Positions 5,000 through 12,633 of a DNA stretch of 14,428 bases are shown here, one piece after another. The position numbers and the translations under genes were made by a program. The notes under the pieces were generated by a model. It was given only the letters and a program-made list of their open reading frames with translations. It ran no database searches and was not told where the DNA came from. This stretch comes from an uncultured Lachnospiraceae bacterium (lineage in GTDB: Bacteria > Bacillota > Clostridia > Lachnospirales > Lachnospiraceae). Every line of letters begins with the position of its first letter. The stretch's first letter is position 1. The stretch lies in NCBI GenBank assembly GCA_902797785.1, contig CADBUD010000286.1:1-14428 (forward strand), read 5' to 3'.

Positions 5000-7933
5000 G
5001 TGGAAACAATTAAGGGATATGAAATAATAGAGGAAAGGGAAATCAAAGAAAAAAAATCGAAAGGTATCCTCTGGCTGCATAAAAAAAGCGGCGCACGGAT
5101 CTTCACCATGGAAAACGAGGATAAAAATAAAACATTTTATATCGCGTTTCGGACACCGCCGACAGATAGTACGGGCGTGGCTCATATCTTGGAGCATTCT
5201 GTTCTCTGTGGTTCAAAAAAATTTCCGGCGAAGGATCCTTTCATTGAGCTGGCAAAGGGGTCATTAAACACCTTTTTGAATGCAATGACCTATCCGGATA
5301 AAACGGTCTATCCCATCGCGAGCTGCAACGATACGGATTTTCAGAATCTGATGGATGTCTATCTGGACGCAGTGTTTCATCCGAATATTTACCGGGAGGA
5401 AAAAATCTTCCGGCAGGAGGGATGGCATTACGAGCTTTCCGGGGAAGAGGATGAAATTACTTTAAATGGCGTTGTGTACAATGAAATGAAAGGGGCGTTT
5501 TCCTCAGCGGAGGGCGTATTGGATCGGGAAATCATGGCGTCTCTTTTTCCAGATACACCGTATGGAGTAGAATCTGGTGGGGATCCGAAGAATATTCCAG
5601 ATCTAAGCTATGAGCAGTTTTTGGATTTCCACAGAAAATATTATCATCCGTCGAACAGCTTTATCTATTTGTATGGAAATATGGAAATGAAAGAAAAGCT
5701 GGAGTGGCTGGATCGGGAGTATTTATCGGAGTATGACAGGATAACCGTCGATTCTGCGATTCCAAAGCAGGAAGCCTTTGCAAGAGCAAGGAATCTAAAA
5801 AAACATTATTCCATCCAGAGTCAGGAAAGTACGAAGGATAAGACCTATCTTTCTGCCAATTATGTAATTTCAGATGCGTTGGATGCCAAGACCTCGATTG
5901 CTTTTTCTATTTTGGATTATGTCCTGATTTCTTCGCCGGGCGCCATCTTGAAAAAAGCGTTGATGAGTGCGGGAATCGGAAAAGATATCATGGGGGGATA
6001 TGACAGCGGTATTTTACAGCCAATGTTTTCTATCATTGCCAAGGATGCCAATGAGGAGCAGAAAGAAGAGTTCTGCCGTGTCATTCAAGCGACACTGGAA
6101 AAACTTGTACAGGAGGGCATCAATAAAAAGACGCTTCAGGCAGGAATCAATTACGAAGAATTTCACAGCAGAGAAGCTGATTTTGGACATCATCCGAAAG
6201 GACTGATTTACGGATTGAGTGTTTTGGGAAGCTGGCTGTACGACGAAGCAGATCCATTTTTAAATTTGGAAACGGATAAGCTTTATCGTTTTTTGAATGA
6301 AAAGGTAGAAACCGATTATTTCGAAGGATTGATCCGCGAATATCTGCTTCAAAATCCGCATTCCTCCCTGGTATTACTGTCACCGGAAGCCGGATTGACC
6401 GCCAAAAATGACAAAGAGACGAAAGAAAGATTAAAAGACTATAAGGATTCTTTGAAAAAGGAGCAGATATTCGAGCTGATAAAAAAGACAAAAGAACTTG
6501 AAGCGTATCAGTCCACTCCATCGCCAAAAGAGGATCTGGAAAAGATTCCCATGCTGAAGCGAAGTGATATTTCAAAGAAGCATCATGAAATTTATAATGA
6601 ATGGAAGAAGATCGCAGGTAAAAATGTCCTGTTCCATGATATTTTCACCAACAAAATTGTATATTTGAATCTGGTCTTTGACTTAAAGCATCTTACGGAA
6701 GAGGAGCTTCCGTATATATCTATTTTAAAGACAATTTTAGGAAGGATGAGCACCAAAAATTTTAATTATATCGAGCTGACGGATGAAATCAATTTTTATA
6801 CAGGTGGAATCTCATGGGAAAACACCTGCTTTTCTGTGGCGGGGCAGAAGAATGAATATGAATTTAAATGTATCTGCAGCGGAAAAGCAATGTATGAAAA
6901 CCGAAAGAAGCTGTTCTCCCTGATGCAGGAGATTTTGACAACGACAAGCTTCGAAGAAGAAGAGCATTTATATGAGCAGATCGCCCAGCTTAAGTCCCGA
7001 CTGCAGATGGTGCTGACCTCCTCAGGACATTTGGCTGCGACAATCCGGGCGAAGAGTAGTTTTTCGGAGGTTTCCTGCATTTCCGAGCAGCTAAGGGGAG
7101 TTACTTTCTATCGGGTCATCGATGATTTAGAGCGGCATTTTGAAGAACGAAAAGAAGAACTGAAACAGAAGCTGTATGAACTGATGGAGAAAATCTTTTG
7201 CAAAGATAATTATATGATCAATCTCACCTGTGATAAAGAGGGATTGGAAGGAATCGAAGAAGAGATTGCCGGCTTTGATGGGGGACTGTGGGAAACAGCG
7301 CCAAGGGATCATCATCTAACGATTACATTAAAAAAAGAAAACGTTGGTTTTGCCTCGGCTTCGAAGGTGCAGTACGTGGCACGTTGCGGAAATTTCTTTG
7401 AAAAAGGAAAATCTGATTATGGTACGCTTCTGGTGCTAAAGACCATTTTGAGCTATGATTATTTATGGAACAGGGTCAGGGTTCTGGGAGGAGCCTATGG
7501 CTGTATGAACAAATTCCAAAGAAATGGAAATGCGTATTTTGTATCCTACCGGGATCCAAAGCTGGCAGAGACGAATGAAATATATGAGCAGATTCCGGAG
7601 TATTTGGAGAAGTTCGATGCAGATGAGCGTGAAATGACAAAATATGTCATTGGGACATTCAGTGACATCGATATGCCGGAGACACCTTGTGGAGAAGGAG
7701 AACGGGGGCTTTCTCTGGAATTGACCCGGACAACGGCGGAAAGCATAGATCGGTACAGGGAACAGATTTTAAATGTGACCAAGGAAGATATCAGAAGGAT
7801 GAAGCCGATTGTCGAGGCAGTGCTTGAGACAGGAGCGCTCTGTGTCATTGGAAATGAGGAAAAAATCAAAGAACAGGCAGAGCTGTTCGACCGAATCGAG
7901 GATTTGTTCGGCGGCGAGGAGAAAGAGGAATAA
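5000..7933 (+). CDS. M16C metallopeptidase (PreP/Cym1-like insulinase family)
   Basis: A 977-residue zinc peptidase of the inverzincin M16C group, which in mitochondria and plastids degrades presequences and short peptides inside a closed chamber; bacterial members are presumed cytosolic peptide scavengers. The zinc motif HILEH has H62, E65 and H66, with the third ligand likely E162 in VVYNEMKGAFSS; the spacing agrees with human PreP. The C-terminal half keeps the substrate-contacting Arg/Tyr pair in VRVLGGAYG (R827, Y833). No signal peptide or membrane segment is present. The length is normal for a full four-domain peptidase, with the middle linker helices at about 500-560 rich in Lys/Glu. 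The GTG start is chosen because of GGAGG at 4986-4990. era begins 3 bases after the stop, so the two are almost certainly translated from one message. I see no strong promoter upstream. Confidence 0.94.
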   Translation: METIKGYEIIEEREIKEKKSKGILWLHKKSGARIFTMENEDKNKTFYIAFRTPPTDSTGVAHILEHSVLCGSKKFPAKDPFIELAKGSLNTFLNAMTYPDKTVYPIASCNDTDFQNLMDVYLDAVFHPNIYREEKIFRQEGWHYELSGEEDEITLNGVVYNEMKGAFSSAEGVLDREIMASLFPDTPYGVESGGDPKNIPDLSYEQFLDFHRKYYHPSNSFIYLYGNMEMKEKLEWLDREYLSEYDRITVDSAIPKQEAFARARNLKKHYSIQSQESTKDKTYLSANYVISDALDAKTSIAFSILDYVLISSPGAILKKALMSAGIGKDIMGGYDSGILQPMFSIIAKDANEEQKEEFCRVIQATLEKLVQEGINKKTLQAGINYEEFHSREADFGHHPKGLIYGLSVLGSWLYDEADPFLNLETDKLYRFLNEKVETDYFEGLIREYLLQNPHSSLVLLSPEAGLTAKNDKETKERLKDYKDSLKKEQIFELIKKTKELEAYQSTPSPKEDLEKIPMLKRSDISKKHHEIYNEWKKIAGKNVLFHDIFTNKIVYLNLVFDLKHLTEEELPYISILKTILGRMSTKNFNYIELTDEINFYTGGISWENTCFSVAGQKNEYEFKCICSGKAMYENRKKLFSLMQEILTTTSFEEEEHLYEQIAQLKSRLQMVLTSSGHLAATIRAKSSFSEVSCISEQLRGVTFYRVIDDLERHFEERKEELKQKLYELMEKIFCKDNYMINLTCDKEGLEGIEEEIAGFDGGLWETAPRDHHLTITLKKENVGFASASKVQYVARCGNFFEKGKSDYGTLLVLKTILSYDYLWNRVRVLGGAYGCMNKFQRNGNAYFVSYRDPKLAETNEIYEQIPEYLEKFDADEREMTKYVIGTFSDIDMPETPCGEGERGLSLELTRTTAESIDRYREQILNVTKEDIRRMKPIVEAVLETGALCVIGNEEKIKEQAELFDRIEDLFGGEEKEE

Positions 7934-7936
7934 AAA

Positions 7937-8848
7937 ATGGATACGAAAAATAAAAAATCTGGATTCGCAACGATCATCGGCAGACCCAATGTAGGAAAAT
8001 CTACGCTGATGAATCAAATGATCGGGCAGAAGATTGCAATCACTTCGAATAAGCCCCAGACGACAAGGAACCGAATCCAGACCGTATTGACGGAGGAACG
8101 GGGACAGATTGTTTTTTTGGACACGCCGGGAATCCATAAGGCAAAGAACAAGCTGGGAGAATACATGGTGCATGCGGCAGAAGGGACGCTGTCGGATGTG
8201 GATGTCATTCTCTGGCTGGTCGAGCCGAGTAGCTTTATTGGAGCGGGGGAACGCCATATCCTAGAGCAGCTGAAAAAAGAAACAAAACCGGTCATTCTGG
8301 TGATCAATAAGATCGATATGGTAAAACAGGAAGATGTGTTCCTTTGTATTGATACCTATCGCAAGCAGCATGAGTTCGCGGAAATCGTTCCGGTCAGTGC
8401 AAGAGAGGGAGATGGCGTGGCGGAATTGATCGATCAGATTTTTGCGTATCTTCCGGAGGGACCCATGTTTTACGAAGAGGATACGATCACAGATCAGCCG
8501 GTGCGTCAGATCGTGGCGGAGATGATCAGGGAAAAGGCGCTTCATGCGCTTTCGGAAGAAATTCCACATGGAATTGCCGTAACGATCGAGCAGATGAAGC
8601 CAAGAAAAGGGAAAAAAGAGCTTATTGATATTGAGGCTTCGATTATCTGTGAGAGGGATTCCCATAAAGGAATCATCATTGGAAAACAGGGATCGATGCT
8701 CAAAAAGATCGGCAGTAATGCGCGGTATGATATGGAAAAGCTGTTAGGGAAAAAAGTCAATCTGCGGCTGTGGGTCAAGGTGCGGAAGGATTGGAGAGAC
8801 AGTGATATTCAAATGAAAAATTTTGGTTATAATCCAAAGGAACTATAG
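7937..8848 (+). CDS. era: GTPase Era
   Basis: Essential GTPase that binds the 3' end of 16S rRNA and assists 30S subunit maturation. The 303-residue length is standard. GTPase motifs: G1 GRPNVGKST (15-23), G2 region KPQTTRNR (39-46), G3 DTPG (62-65), G4 NKID (124-127), G5 SA (154-155). The C-terminal KH RNA-binding domain has the GKQG loop at 249-252 within HKGIIIGKQGSMLKKIG and ends in the usual LWVKVRKDWRD. The ATG follows a GAAAGAGGAA purine tract that lies within the end of the peptidase gene, so expression is likely coupled to it. A 138-base gap holding a weak inverted repeat separates it from the yqzL-like gene. The era-yqzL-recO order matches Bacillus. Confidence 0.98.
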   Translation: MDTKNKKSGFATIIGRPNVGKSTLMNQMIGQKIAITSNKPQTTRNRIQTVLTEERGQIVFLDTPGIHKAKNKLGEYMVHAAEGTLSDVDVILWLVEPSSFIGAGERHILEQLKKETKPVILVINKIDMVKQEDVFLCIDTYRKQHEFAEIVPVSAREGDGVAELIDQIFAYLPEGPMFYEEDTITDQPVRQIVAEMIREKALHALSEEIPHGIAVTIEQMKPRKGKKELIDIEASIICERDSHKGIIIGKQGSMLKKIGSNARYDMEKLLGKKVNLRLWVKVRKDWRDSDIQMKNFGYNPKEL

Positions 8849-8900
8849 AAAAGATGGGCAGCCACCAGATCCGTTAAGGGGACTGGATAGACTTACCTAC

Positions 8901-8947
8901 ATAGAATCAGAGCAGAGGGAAAAGCTATAGTAAAGCGATGATTCTAT
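8901..8947. repeat. Inverted repeat in the era-yqzL gap
   Basis: ATAGAATCA (8901-8909) and TGATTCTAT (8939-8947) are perfect 9-nt reverse complements with a 29-base loop. No T-tract follows, so it is not an intrinsic terminator. It could be an mRNA processing or stability structure in the era transcript, or chance in AT-rich DNA. The rest of 8849-8986 shows nothing else except the GGGAGG ribosome binding site at 8973-8978. Confidence 0.4.
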
Positions 8948-8986
8948 AGGATTCGTCGTCCAAAGGATGGATGGGAGGAAGCCAAA

Positions 8987-9187
8987 ATGGAAAGAAACGA
9001 GTGGGAAATCTTTGAACGGACAGGGAGAATATCGGATTATCTGAACTATTGCCGGAGAAAACAAAAGAGGACAGAGGGAAGGTCTTTGACACGGCAGGAA
9101 CGGGCAGAAGAGCCGGAGGAAAAATATGAAAGAGGAGCTCTGGGTGACAGGCATCGTCTTATCTATTGCGGATGCCGGAGAGTATAA
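8987..9187 (+). CDS. yqzL: YqzL-like small protein
   Basis: A 66-residue protein whose first 20 residues, WEIFERTGRISDYLNY, fit the YqzL pattern (W-x-hydrophobic-F-x-x-TG-x-I-x-x-YL; Bacillus YqzL has WKVFSQTGNIDTYL, from memory). It also occupies the same place, between era and recO. GGGAGG at 8973-8978, 8 bases before the ATG, is a strong ribosome binding site. The function of YqzL is not known. This copy is longer than the Bacillus protein (about 47 residues), because its last 20 codons run into recO in another frame: recO starts at 9126 and this gene stops at 9187, an overlap of 62 bases. The extra C-terminal part is rich in Arg, Glu and later Cys and may simply be unconstrained. Position and motif together make the call fairly sure. 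Confidence 0.75.
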   Translation: MERNEWEIFERTGRISDYLNYCRRKQKRTEGRSLTRQERAEEPEEKYERGALGDRHRLIYCGCRRV

Positions 9188-9863
9188 TAAAAGAGTGGTC
9201 ATTCTGACAAAAGAGCGTGGAAAGATCGGTGCGTTCGTCAGGGGCGCCAGAAAACAGGGAAACAGTCTTTTGGCAGAGTGCAGTCCCTTTAGTTTTGGAA
9301 AATTTGAACTATTTGAGGGAAGAGACGCATATACTGTGAAAAAGGCAGAGATCAGTAATTACTTTTTAAGTATTCGGGAAGATTTGAAAAAAGTCTGCTA
9401 TGGATTCTATTTTTTGGAGATGGCATCGTATTTTACCCATGAGAACGTATATGAGCTGGAAATGCTCAAGCTTTTGTATCAGACCTTGCGTGTCTTGGAA
9501 AAGGGGACGGTGGAGGAAGGACTGATTCGCAGGATCTATGAATGCCGCTGTCTGGTGATTTATGGGCAATATCCGGATTTTTTTTCCTGTGTGCGCTGCG
9601 GAAGCAGGAAAAAGCTGAGATTTTCCATTGAGGCAGACGGCTGCCTGTGTGAAGACTGTGGTGGAGAGAGCAGGATTCTTCCAGTAGAAGAAACTGTTCT
9701 CTATACCCTGCAGGTCATTGTTTCTTCACCAATTGAAAAACTTTATACGTTTCGGCTGTCAGAAGAGATCTTTGCCCGGTTAGAGCAGATTATTTCGATG
9801 ATGTGCAAAAAGTATATCGACAGAGAATTCCACTCTTTGCAGATGCTTGACAGTTTTTCTTGA
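9126..9863 (+). CDS. recO: DNA repair protein RecO
   Basis: Recombination mediator that works with RecR and RecF to load RecA onto SSB-coated single-stranded DNA. The 245-residue protein has the N-terminal OB fold (LWVTGIVLSIADAGEYNKRVVILTKERGKIGAFVRGARK, residues 5-43) and a helical C-terminal part with a four-cysteine zinc site: C155-x-x-C158 and C175-x-x-C178, with an extra C173. GGAGG at 9115-9119 lies 6 bases before the ATG, inside the yqzL-like gene, so translation is probably coupled. The TGA stop overlaps the -35 box of the promoter for the next unit, which marks the end of this operon even though no terminator with a T-tract is seen. Confidence 0.96.
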   Translation: MKEELWVTGIVLSIADAGEYNKRVVILTKERGKIGAFVRGARKQGNSLLAECSPFSFGKFELFEGRDAYTVKKAEISNYFLSIREDLKKVCYGFYFLEMASYFTHENVYELEMLKLLYQTLRVLEKGTVEEGLIRRIYECRCLVIYGQYPDFFSCVRCGSRKKLRFSIEADGCLCEDCGGESRILPVEETVLYTLQVIVSSPIEKLYTFRLSEEIFARLEQIISMMCKKYIDREFHSLQMLDSFS

Positions 9864-9888
9864 AATTTTAGATACATAAGAGTATAAT
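9860..9888 (+). promoter_or_regulatory. Sigma-A promoter for the lipoprotein-glyS unit
   Basis: TTGAAA at 9860-9865, overlapping the recO stop codon, and TATAAT at 9883-9888 are separated by 17 bases; the -10 is a perfect consensus. Transcription should begin near 9894-9896, putting the 17-bp hairpin at 9911-9949 in the 5' leader. Confidence 0.8.
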
Positions 9889-9910
9889 AGACAAGACTGT
9901 GCATTAATAT

Positions 9911-9949
9911 GATATAGTAAACGCATTTATTTAATGCGTTTACTATATC
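9911..9949. promoter_or_regulatory. 17-bp perfect palindrome/hairpin in the leader of the lipoprotein gene
   Basis: GATATAGTAAACGCATT (9911-9927) and AATGCGTTTACTATATC (9933-9949) pair perfectly around the 5-base loop TATTT. It starts about 16 bases after the predicted transcription start and ends 11 bases before the GGGAGG ribosome binding site. No T-tract follows, so it is not a normal terminator. As DNA, each arm holds an AGTAAACGCATT core that matches the catabolite-repressor cre consensus WTGNAARCGNWWWCAW at 14 of 16 positions (9915-9930), the mismatches being in the otherwise invariant T2 and C14. It may be an operator for a dimeric repressor, or an RNA stem controlling stability or translation. 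Confidence 0.7.
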
Positions 9950-9972
9950 TAATGACAACTGGGAGGTGTACC

Positions 9973-10614
9973 GTGTTGAAAAAACGGGCCCGAAAAAATC
10001 ATAACAAACGAATATTTACCGTTCTGTTACTGCTCATGGTATCGCTTATGCTGGAGGCCTGTAGTCCAAAATCCTATACAGCAGATACGAATACGATCTT
10101 TCCACAAAAAAAGGGAGCCGTGGTTCAGGTTCTGGTATCTGATTTTGACAAGGATTACTATGACAAGGATGAGCTGATGCAATACATAGAAAATGCCGTC
10201 ATGGATTTTCAGCAGGTACGCGGTGAGGAAAGTATGTTCCTTCGTTCCTGTGAGGTCGAAGACAAGACTGTCCGGGTGAGGCTGGATTTTGCAACATCAA
10301 AGGATTATTCCCTGTTCAATGAACAGACCCTGTTTTGTGGAACCATCGCCGAAGCGTTGGAGGAAGGGTATTCATTTGATTCAGATTTTTATACGGTGGA
10401 GGAGAATCAAAAAACAGAAGAGGTCGTAAAAAGCGAAATTCTGGAAAAAGAAAAATATCATGTTGTGATCATCGATCATTCCACTTGGGTGGAGCTGCCG
10501 GGACGGCTTAGGTATATTGGCGGAGACGCGGCAATAATCCATTCCAAAAAACAGGTCGAGATTACAGAGAAGGCAGATAGCAGCAAGAACTTGATGTATC
10601 TTATTTACAAATAA
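9973..10614 (+). CDS. Putative lipoprotein, function unknown
   Basis: A 213-residue exported protein. The N-terminus is a lipoprotein signal: basic residues KKRARKNHNKR, a hydrophobic core TVLLLLMVSLM (16-26) and lipobox L27-E-A-C30, so C30 would be lipid-modified and the protein anchored on the outer face of the membrane. The mature part is acidic with DFDKDYYDKDELMQYIENAV and a likely alpha/beta fold; I recognise no catalytic motif. The GTG at 9973 follows GGGAGG (9961-9966) by 6 bases; the in-frame TTG at 9976 is a possible alternative, while an earlier ATG at 9934 sits inside the hairpin and would give a poor signal peptide. It has its own promoter at 9860 and is followed 52 bases later by glyS with no terminator, so it probably leads the glyS unit. 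GerM-like folds came to mind but I cannot support them. Confidence 0.85.
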   Translation: MLKKRARKNHNKRIFTVLLLLMVSLMLEACSPKSYTADTNTIFPQKKGAVVQVLVSDFDKDYYDKDELMQYIENAVMDFQQVRGEESMFLRSCEVEDKTVRVRLDFATSKDYSLFNEQTLFCGTIAEALEEGYSFDSDFYTVEENQKTEEVVKSEILEKEKYHVVIIDHSTWVELPGRLRYIGGDAAIIHSKKQVEITEKADSSKNLMYLIYK

Positions 10615-10666
10615 ATGTTATTACTTACAGCAGAATTCTGCAGAACTCAAATAGGAGGAAAAGTCA

Positions 10667-12055
10667 ATGGAAAAGACAATGGAAAAAATCGTAGCATTAT
10701 CAAAGGCAAGAGGGTTCGTATACCCGGGGTCTGAGATTTATGGTGGTCTCGCGAACACATGGGACTACGGGAATTTGGGCGTTGAGCTGAAAAATAATGT
10801 CAAGCGCGCCTGGTGGAAAAAGTTCATCACAGAAAATAAATACAATGTGGGAGTGGACTGCGCAATCCTGATGAATCCACAGACATGGGTCGCATCCGGT
10901 CATCTGGGAGGCTTTTCTGATCCGCTCATGGATTGTAAGGAATGTCATGAGCGGTTCCGTGCAGATAACCTGATTGAAGATTACAATAAGGAAAATGACA
11001 TCCAGCTGGAGAAAGCCATCGATGCGTTCTCTTTGGAGGAAATGAAGAACTATATTGAAGAGCACCAGATTGCTTGTCCAAGCTGTGGAAAACATAATTT
11101 TACGGACATTCGTCAGTTCAATCTGATGTTCAAGACGTTCCAGGGAGTTACAGAGGATGCTAAAAATACCGTATATCTTCGTCCGGAGACCGCACAGGGA
11201 ATCTTTGTGAATTTTAAAAATGTCCAGCGTACCTCAAGAAAGAAGATCCCATTCGGAATCGGACAGATCGGGAAATCCTTCCGGAATGAGATCACACCGG
11301 GAAACTTCACCTTCCGTACCAGAGAGTTCGAGCAGATGGAGCTGGAATTTTTCTGTGAACCGGGAACAGATCTTGAGTGGTTCTCCTATTGGAGACAGTT
11401 CTGTATTGACTGGTTAAAATCTCTTGGCATGAAGGAGGAAGAGATGCGTGCAAGGGATCACGCGAAGGAGGAGCTGAGCTTCTATAGTAAGGGAACAACG
11501 GATATCGAATTTTTATTCCCGTTCGGCTGGGGAGAGCTGTGGGGAATTGCAGACCGGACAGACTATGACCTGACCCAGCATCAGCAGGTATCCGGAGAGT
11601 CCATGGAATATTTTGACGCGGACAAAAAAGAAAAATATATCCCATATGTCATTGAGCCGTCCTTGGGAGCGGATCGTGTGACGCTTGCCTTCTTATGTGC
11701 TGCCTATGATGAGGAAGAGCTGGAGGGCGGAGAGATGAGAACCGTACTTCATTTCCATCCGGCATTGGCTCCAGTAAAGATCGGTGTTCTTCCATTATCC
11801 AAGAAGCTGAATGAGGGAGCAGAGAAGGTCTTCGAAGAGCTTTCTAAGACCTACAATTGTGAGTTTGATGACAGAGGAAATATCGGAAAGCGTTATCGCC
11901 GTCAGGATGAAATTGGAACGCCATTCTGTATCACCTATGACTTTGATTCTGAAACCGATCATGCTGTGACCGTGCGTGACCGGGATTCCATGGAGCAGGA
12001 GCGTGTACCGATTTCGGAGCTGAAAGCATATTTTGCAGAGAAATTCGAATTTTAA
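10667..12055 (+). CDS. glyS: Glycine--tRNA ligase, single-chain (alpha2) type
   Basis: Class II synthetase that charges tRNA-Gly. The 462-residue product is the homodimeric form found in eukaryotes, archaea and some bacteria, not the glyQ/glyS alpha2beta2 form of Bacillus. Motifs: N-terminal RGFVYPGSEIYGGLANTWDYG (15-35); insertion with C90-x-x-C93 and C137-x-x-C140, a likely zinc ribbon; motif 2 region TVYLRPETAQGIFVNF and GKSFRNEITPGNFTFRTREFEQMELEFF (203-229), with class II glutamates E174 and E208; motif 3 IEPSLGADRVTLAF (329-342); then the anticodon-binding domain from about 366 (LAPVKIGVLPL) with GKRYRRQDEIGTPFCITYD. AGGAGG at 10653-10658 lies 8 bases before the ATG. Only 52 bases precede it, leaving no room for a T-box, so any control is likely at the promoter at 9860. 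Confidence 0.98.
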   Translation: MEKTMEKIVALSKARGFVYPGSEIYGGLANTWDYGNLGVELKNNVKRAWWKKFITENKYNVGVDCAILMNPQTWVASGHLGGFSDPLMDCKECHERFRADNLIEDYNKENDIQLEKAIDAFSLEEMKNYIEEHQIACPSCGKHNFTDIRQFNLMFKTFQGVTEDAKNTVYLRPETAQGIFVNFKNVQRTSRKKIPFGIGQIGKSFRNEITPGNFTFRTREFEQMELEFFCEPGTDLEWFSYWRQFCIDWLKSLGMKEEEMRARDHAKEELSFYSKGTTDIEFLFPFGWGELWGIADRTDYDLTQHQQVSGESMEYFDADKKEKYIPYVIEPSLGADRVTLAFLCAAYDEEELEGGEMRTVLHFHPALAPVKIGVLPLSKKLNEGAEKVFEELSKTYNCEFDDRGNIGKRYRRQDEIGTPFCITYDFDSETDHAVTVRDRDSMEQERVPISELKAYFAEKFEF

Positions 12056-12095
12056 GTTGCTATATTTATTTTAGTTTTACAGGAAGGAAAAACAT

Positions 12096-12539
12096 ATGAA
12101 AATAAAAACGAAGACTGGACTGCTCCTGTTAGAAGGAAAATTAGAGGATCGCTATGTCGATCCGAAGGGAATCTATAAGCTCGTCAATAAAAAAACAGGA
12201 ATGGTCAAATATATTATTTCATTGAATAAAAAAGAACTGGCATATGAAAGAGATAATTTTCTCTATATCGCATTTGAAGAGGCAGTGCGCAATATTGAAC
12301 ATAAGCAGAATGTCCGGGAACAGATTTTGACAGATCCGGATATCATCATTGAATTTGATATTGATGTTGATACAGAGGGAAAATTCAATTATTATCTGAT
12401 GATGGGAAATCGGAATAAGGCGGCAGCACAGCTGGTGTTTGAACAGGATAAGGATGACGCTGTCTTCTTTTCTTCCTGGATCTACAAGATCGAAAAGCAG
12501 GTAAAGGAACAGAGCGAAGCACAGAATAAATTATCTTAA
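12096..12539 (+). CDS. Conserved-looking hypothetical protein, 147 residues
   Basis: I do not recognise this protein. It begins MKIKTKTGLLLLEGKLEDRYV, has no signal peptide or membrane segment, and looks like a mixed beta-rich cytoplasmic domain with an acidic patch ILTDPDIIIEFDIDVDTEGK (about 92-111) and a charged helical end (WIYKIEKQVKEQSEAQNK). Codon use and base composition match the neighbours. The ATG follows AGGAAGGAAA by about 6 bases and lies 40 bases after glyS with no terminator between, so it is probably the last gene of the lipoprotein-glyS unit; a clear terminator follows 54 bases after its stop. Nothing in the sequence suggests an enzyme. That the frame is real rests on the ribosome binding site, normal coding composition and position before a terminator. 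Confidence 0.8.
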   Translation: MKIKTKTGLLLLEGKLEDRYVDPKGIYKLVNKKTGMVKYIISLNKKELAYERDNFLYIAFEEAVRNIEHKQNVREQILTDPDIIIEFDIDVDTEGKFNYYLMMGNRNKAAAQLVFEQDKDDAVFFSSWIYKIEKQVKEQSEAQNKLS

Positions 12540-12593
12540 GGAATTGCCACGAAATCATTGCGTTTACGATAGAGAAGGAAGAATCGATCTTTG

Positions 12594-12633
12594 TCGCCAG
12601 CGGGCTTAAACACGCTGGCGATAAGTTTTTATT
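12594..12633 (+). terminator. Intrinsic terminator of the glyS unit
   Basis: TCGCCAGCG (12594-12602) and CGCTGGCGA (12613-12621) form a perfect 9-bp GC-rich stem with a 10-base loop, extendable by weaker pairs to about 12590 and 12625, followed by TTTTTATT at 12626-12633. It closes the lipoprotein-glyS-hypothetical unit and separates it from the secreted protein gene. Confidence 0.9.

Noticed and set aside
9911..9949. Palindrome as an intrinsic terminator for recO
   Set aside because: No T-tract follows on either strand, and it lies downstream of a consensus promoter in the leader of the next gene.
9973..10614. GerM-type sporulation lipoprotein
   Set aside because: The lipobox and size would fit, but I see no convincing GerM domain motif, so the protein is left unnamed.
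10615..10666. T-box or terminator before glyS
   Set aside because: Only 52 bases are available. GCAGAATTCTGC at 10630-10641 is a palindrome but too short a hairpin, with no T-tract, and no T-box sequence is seen.
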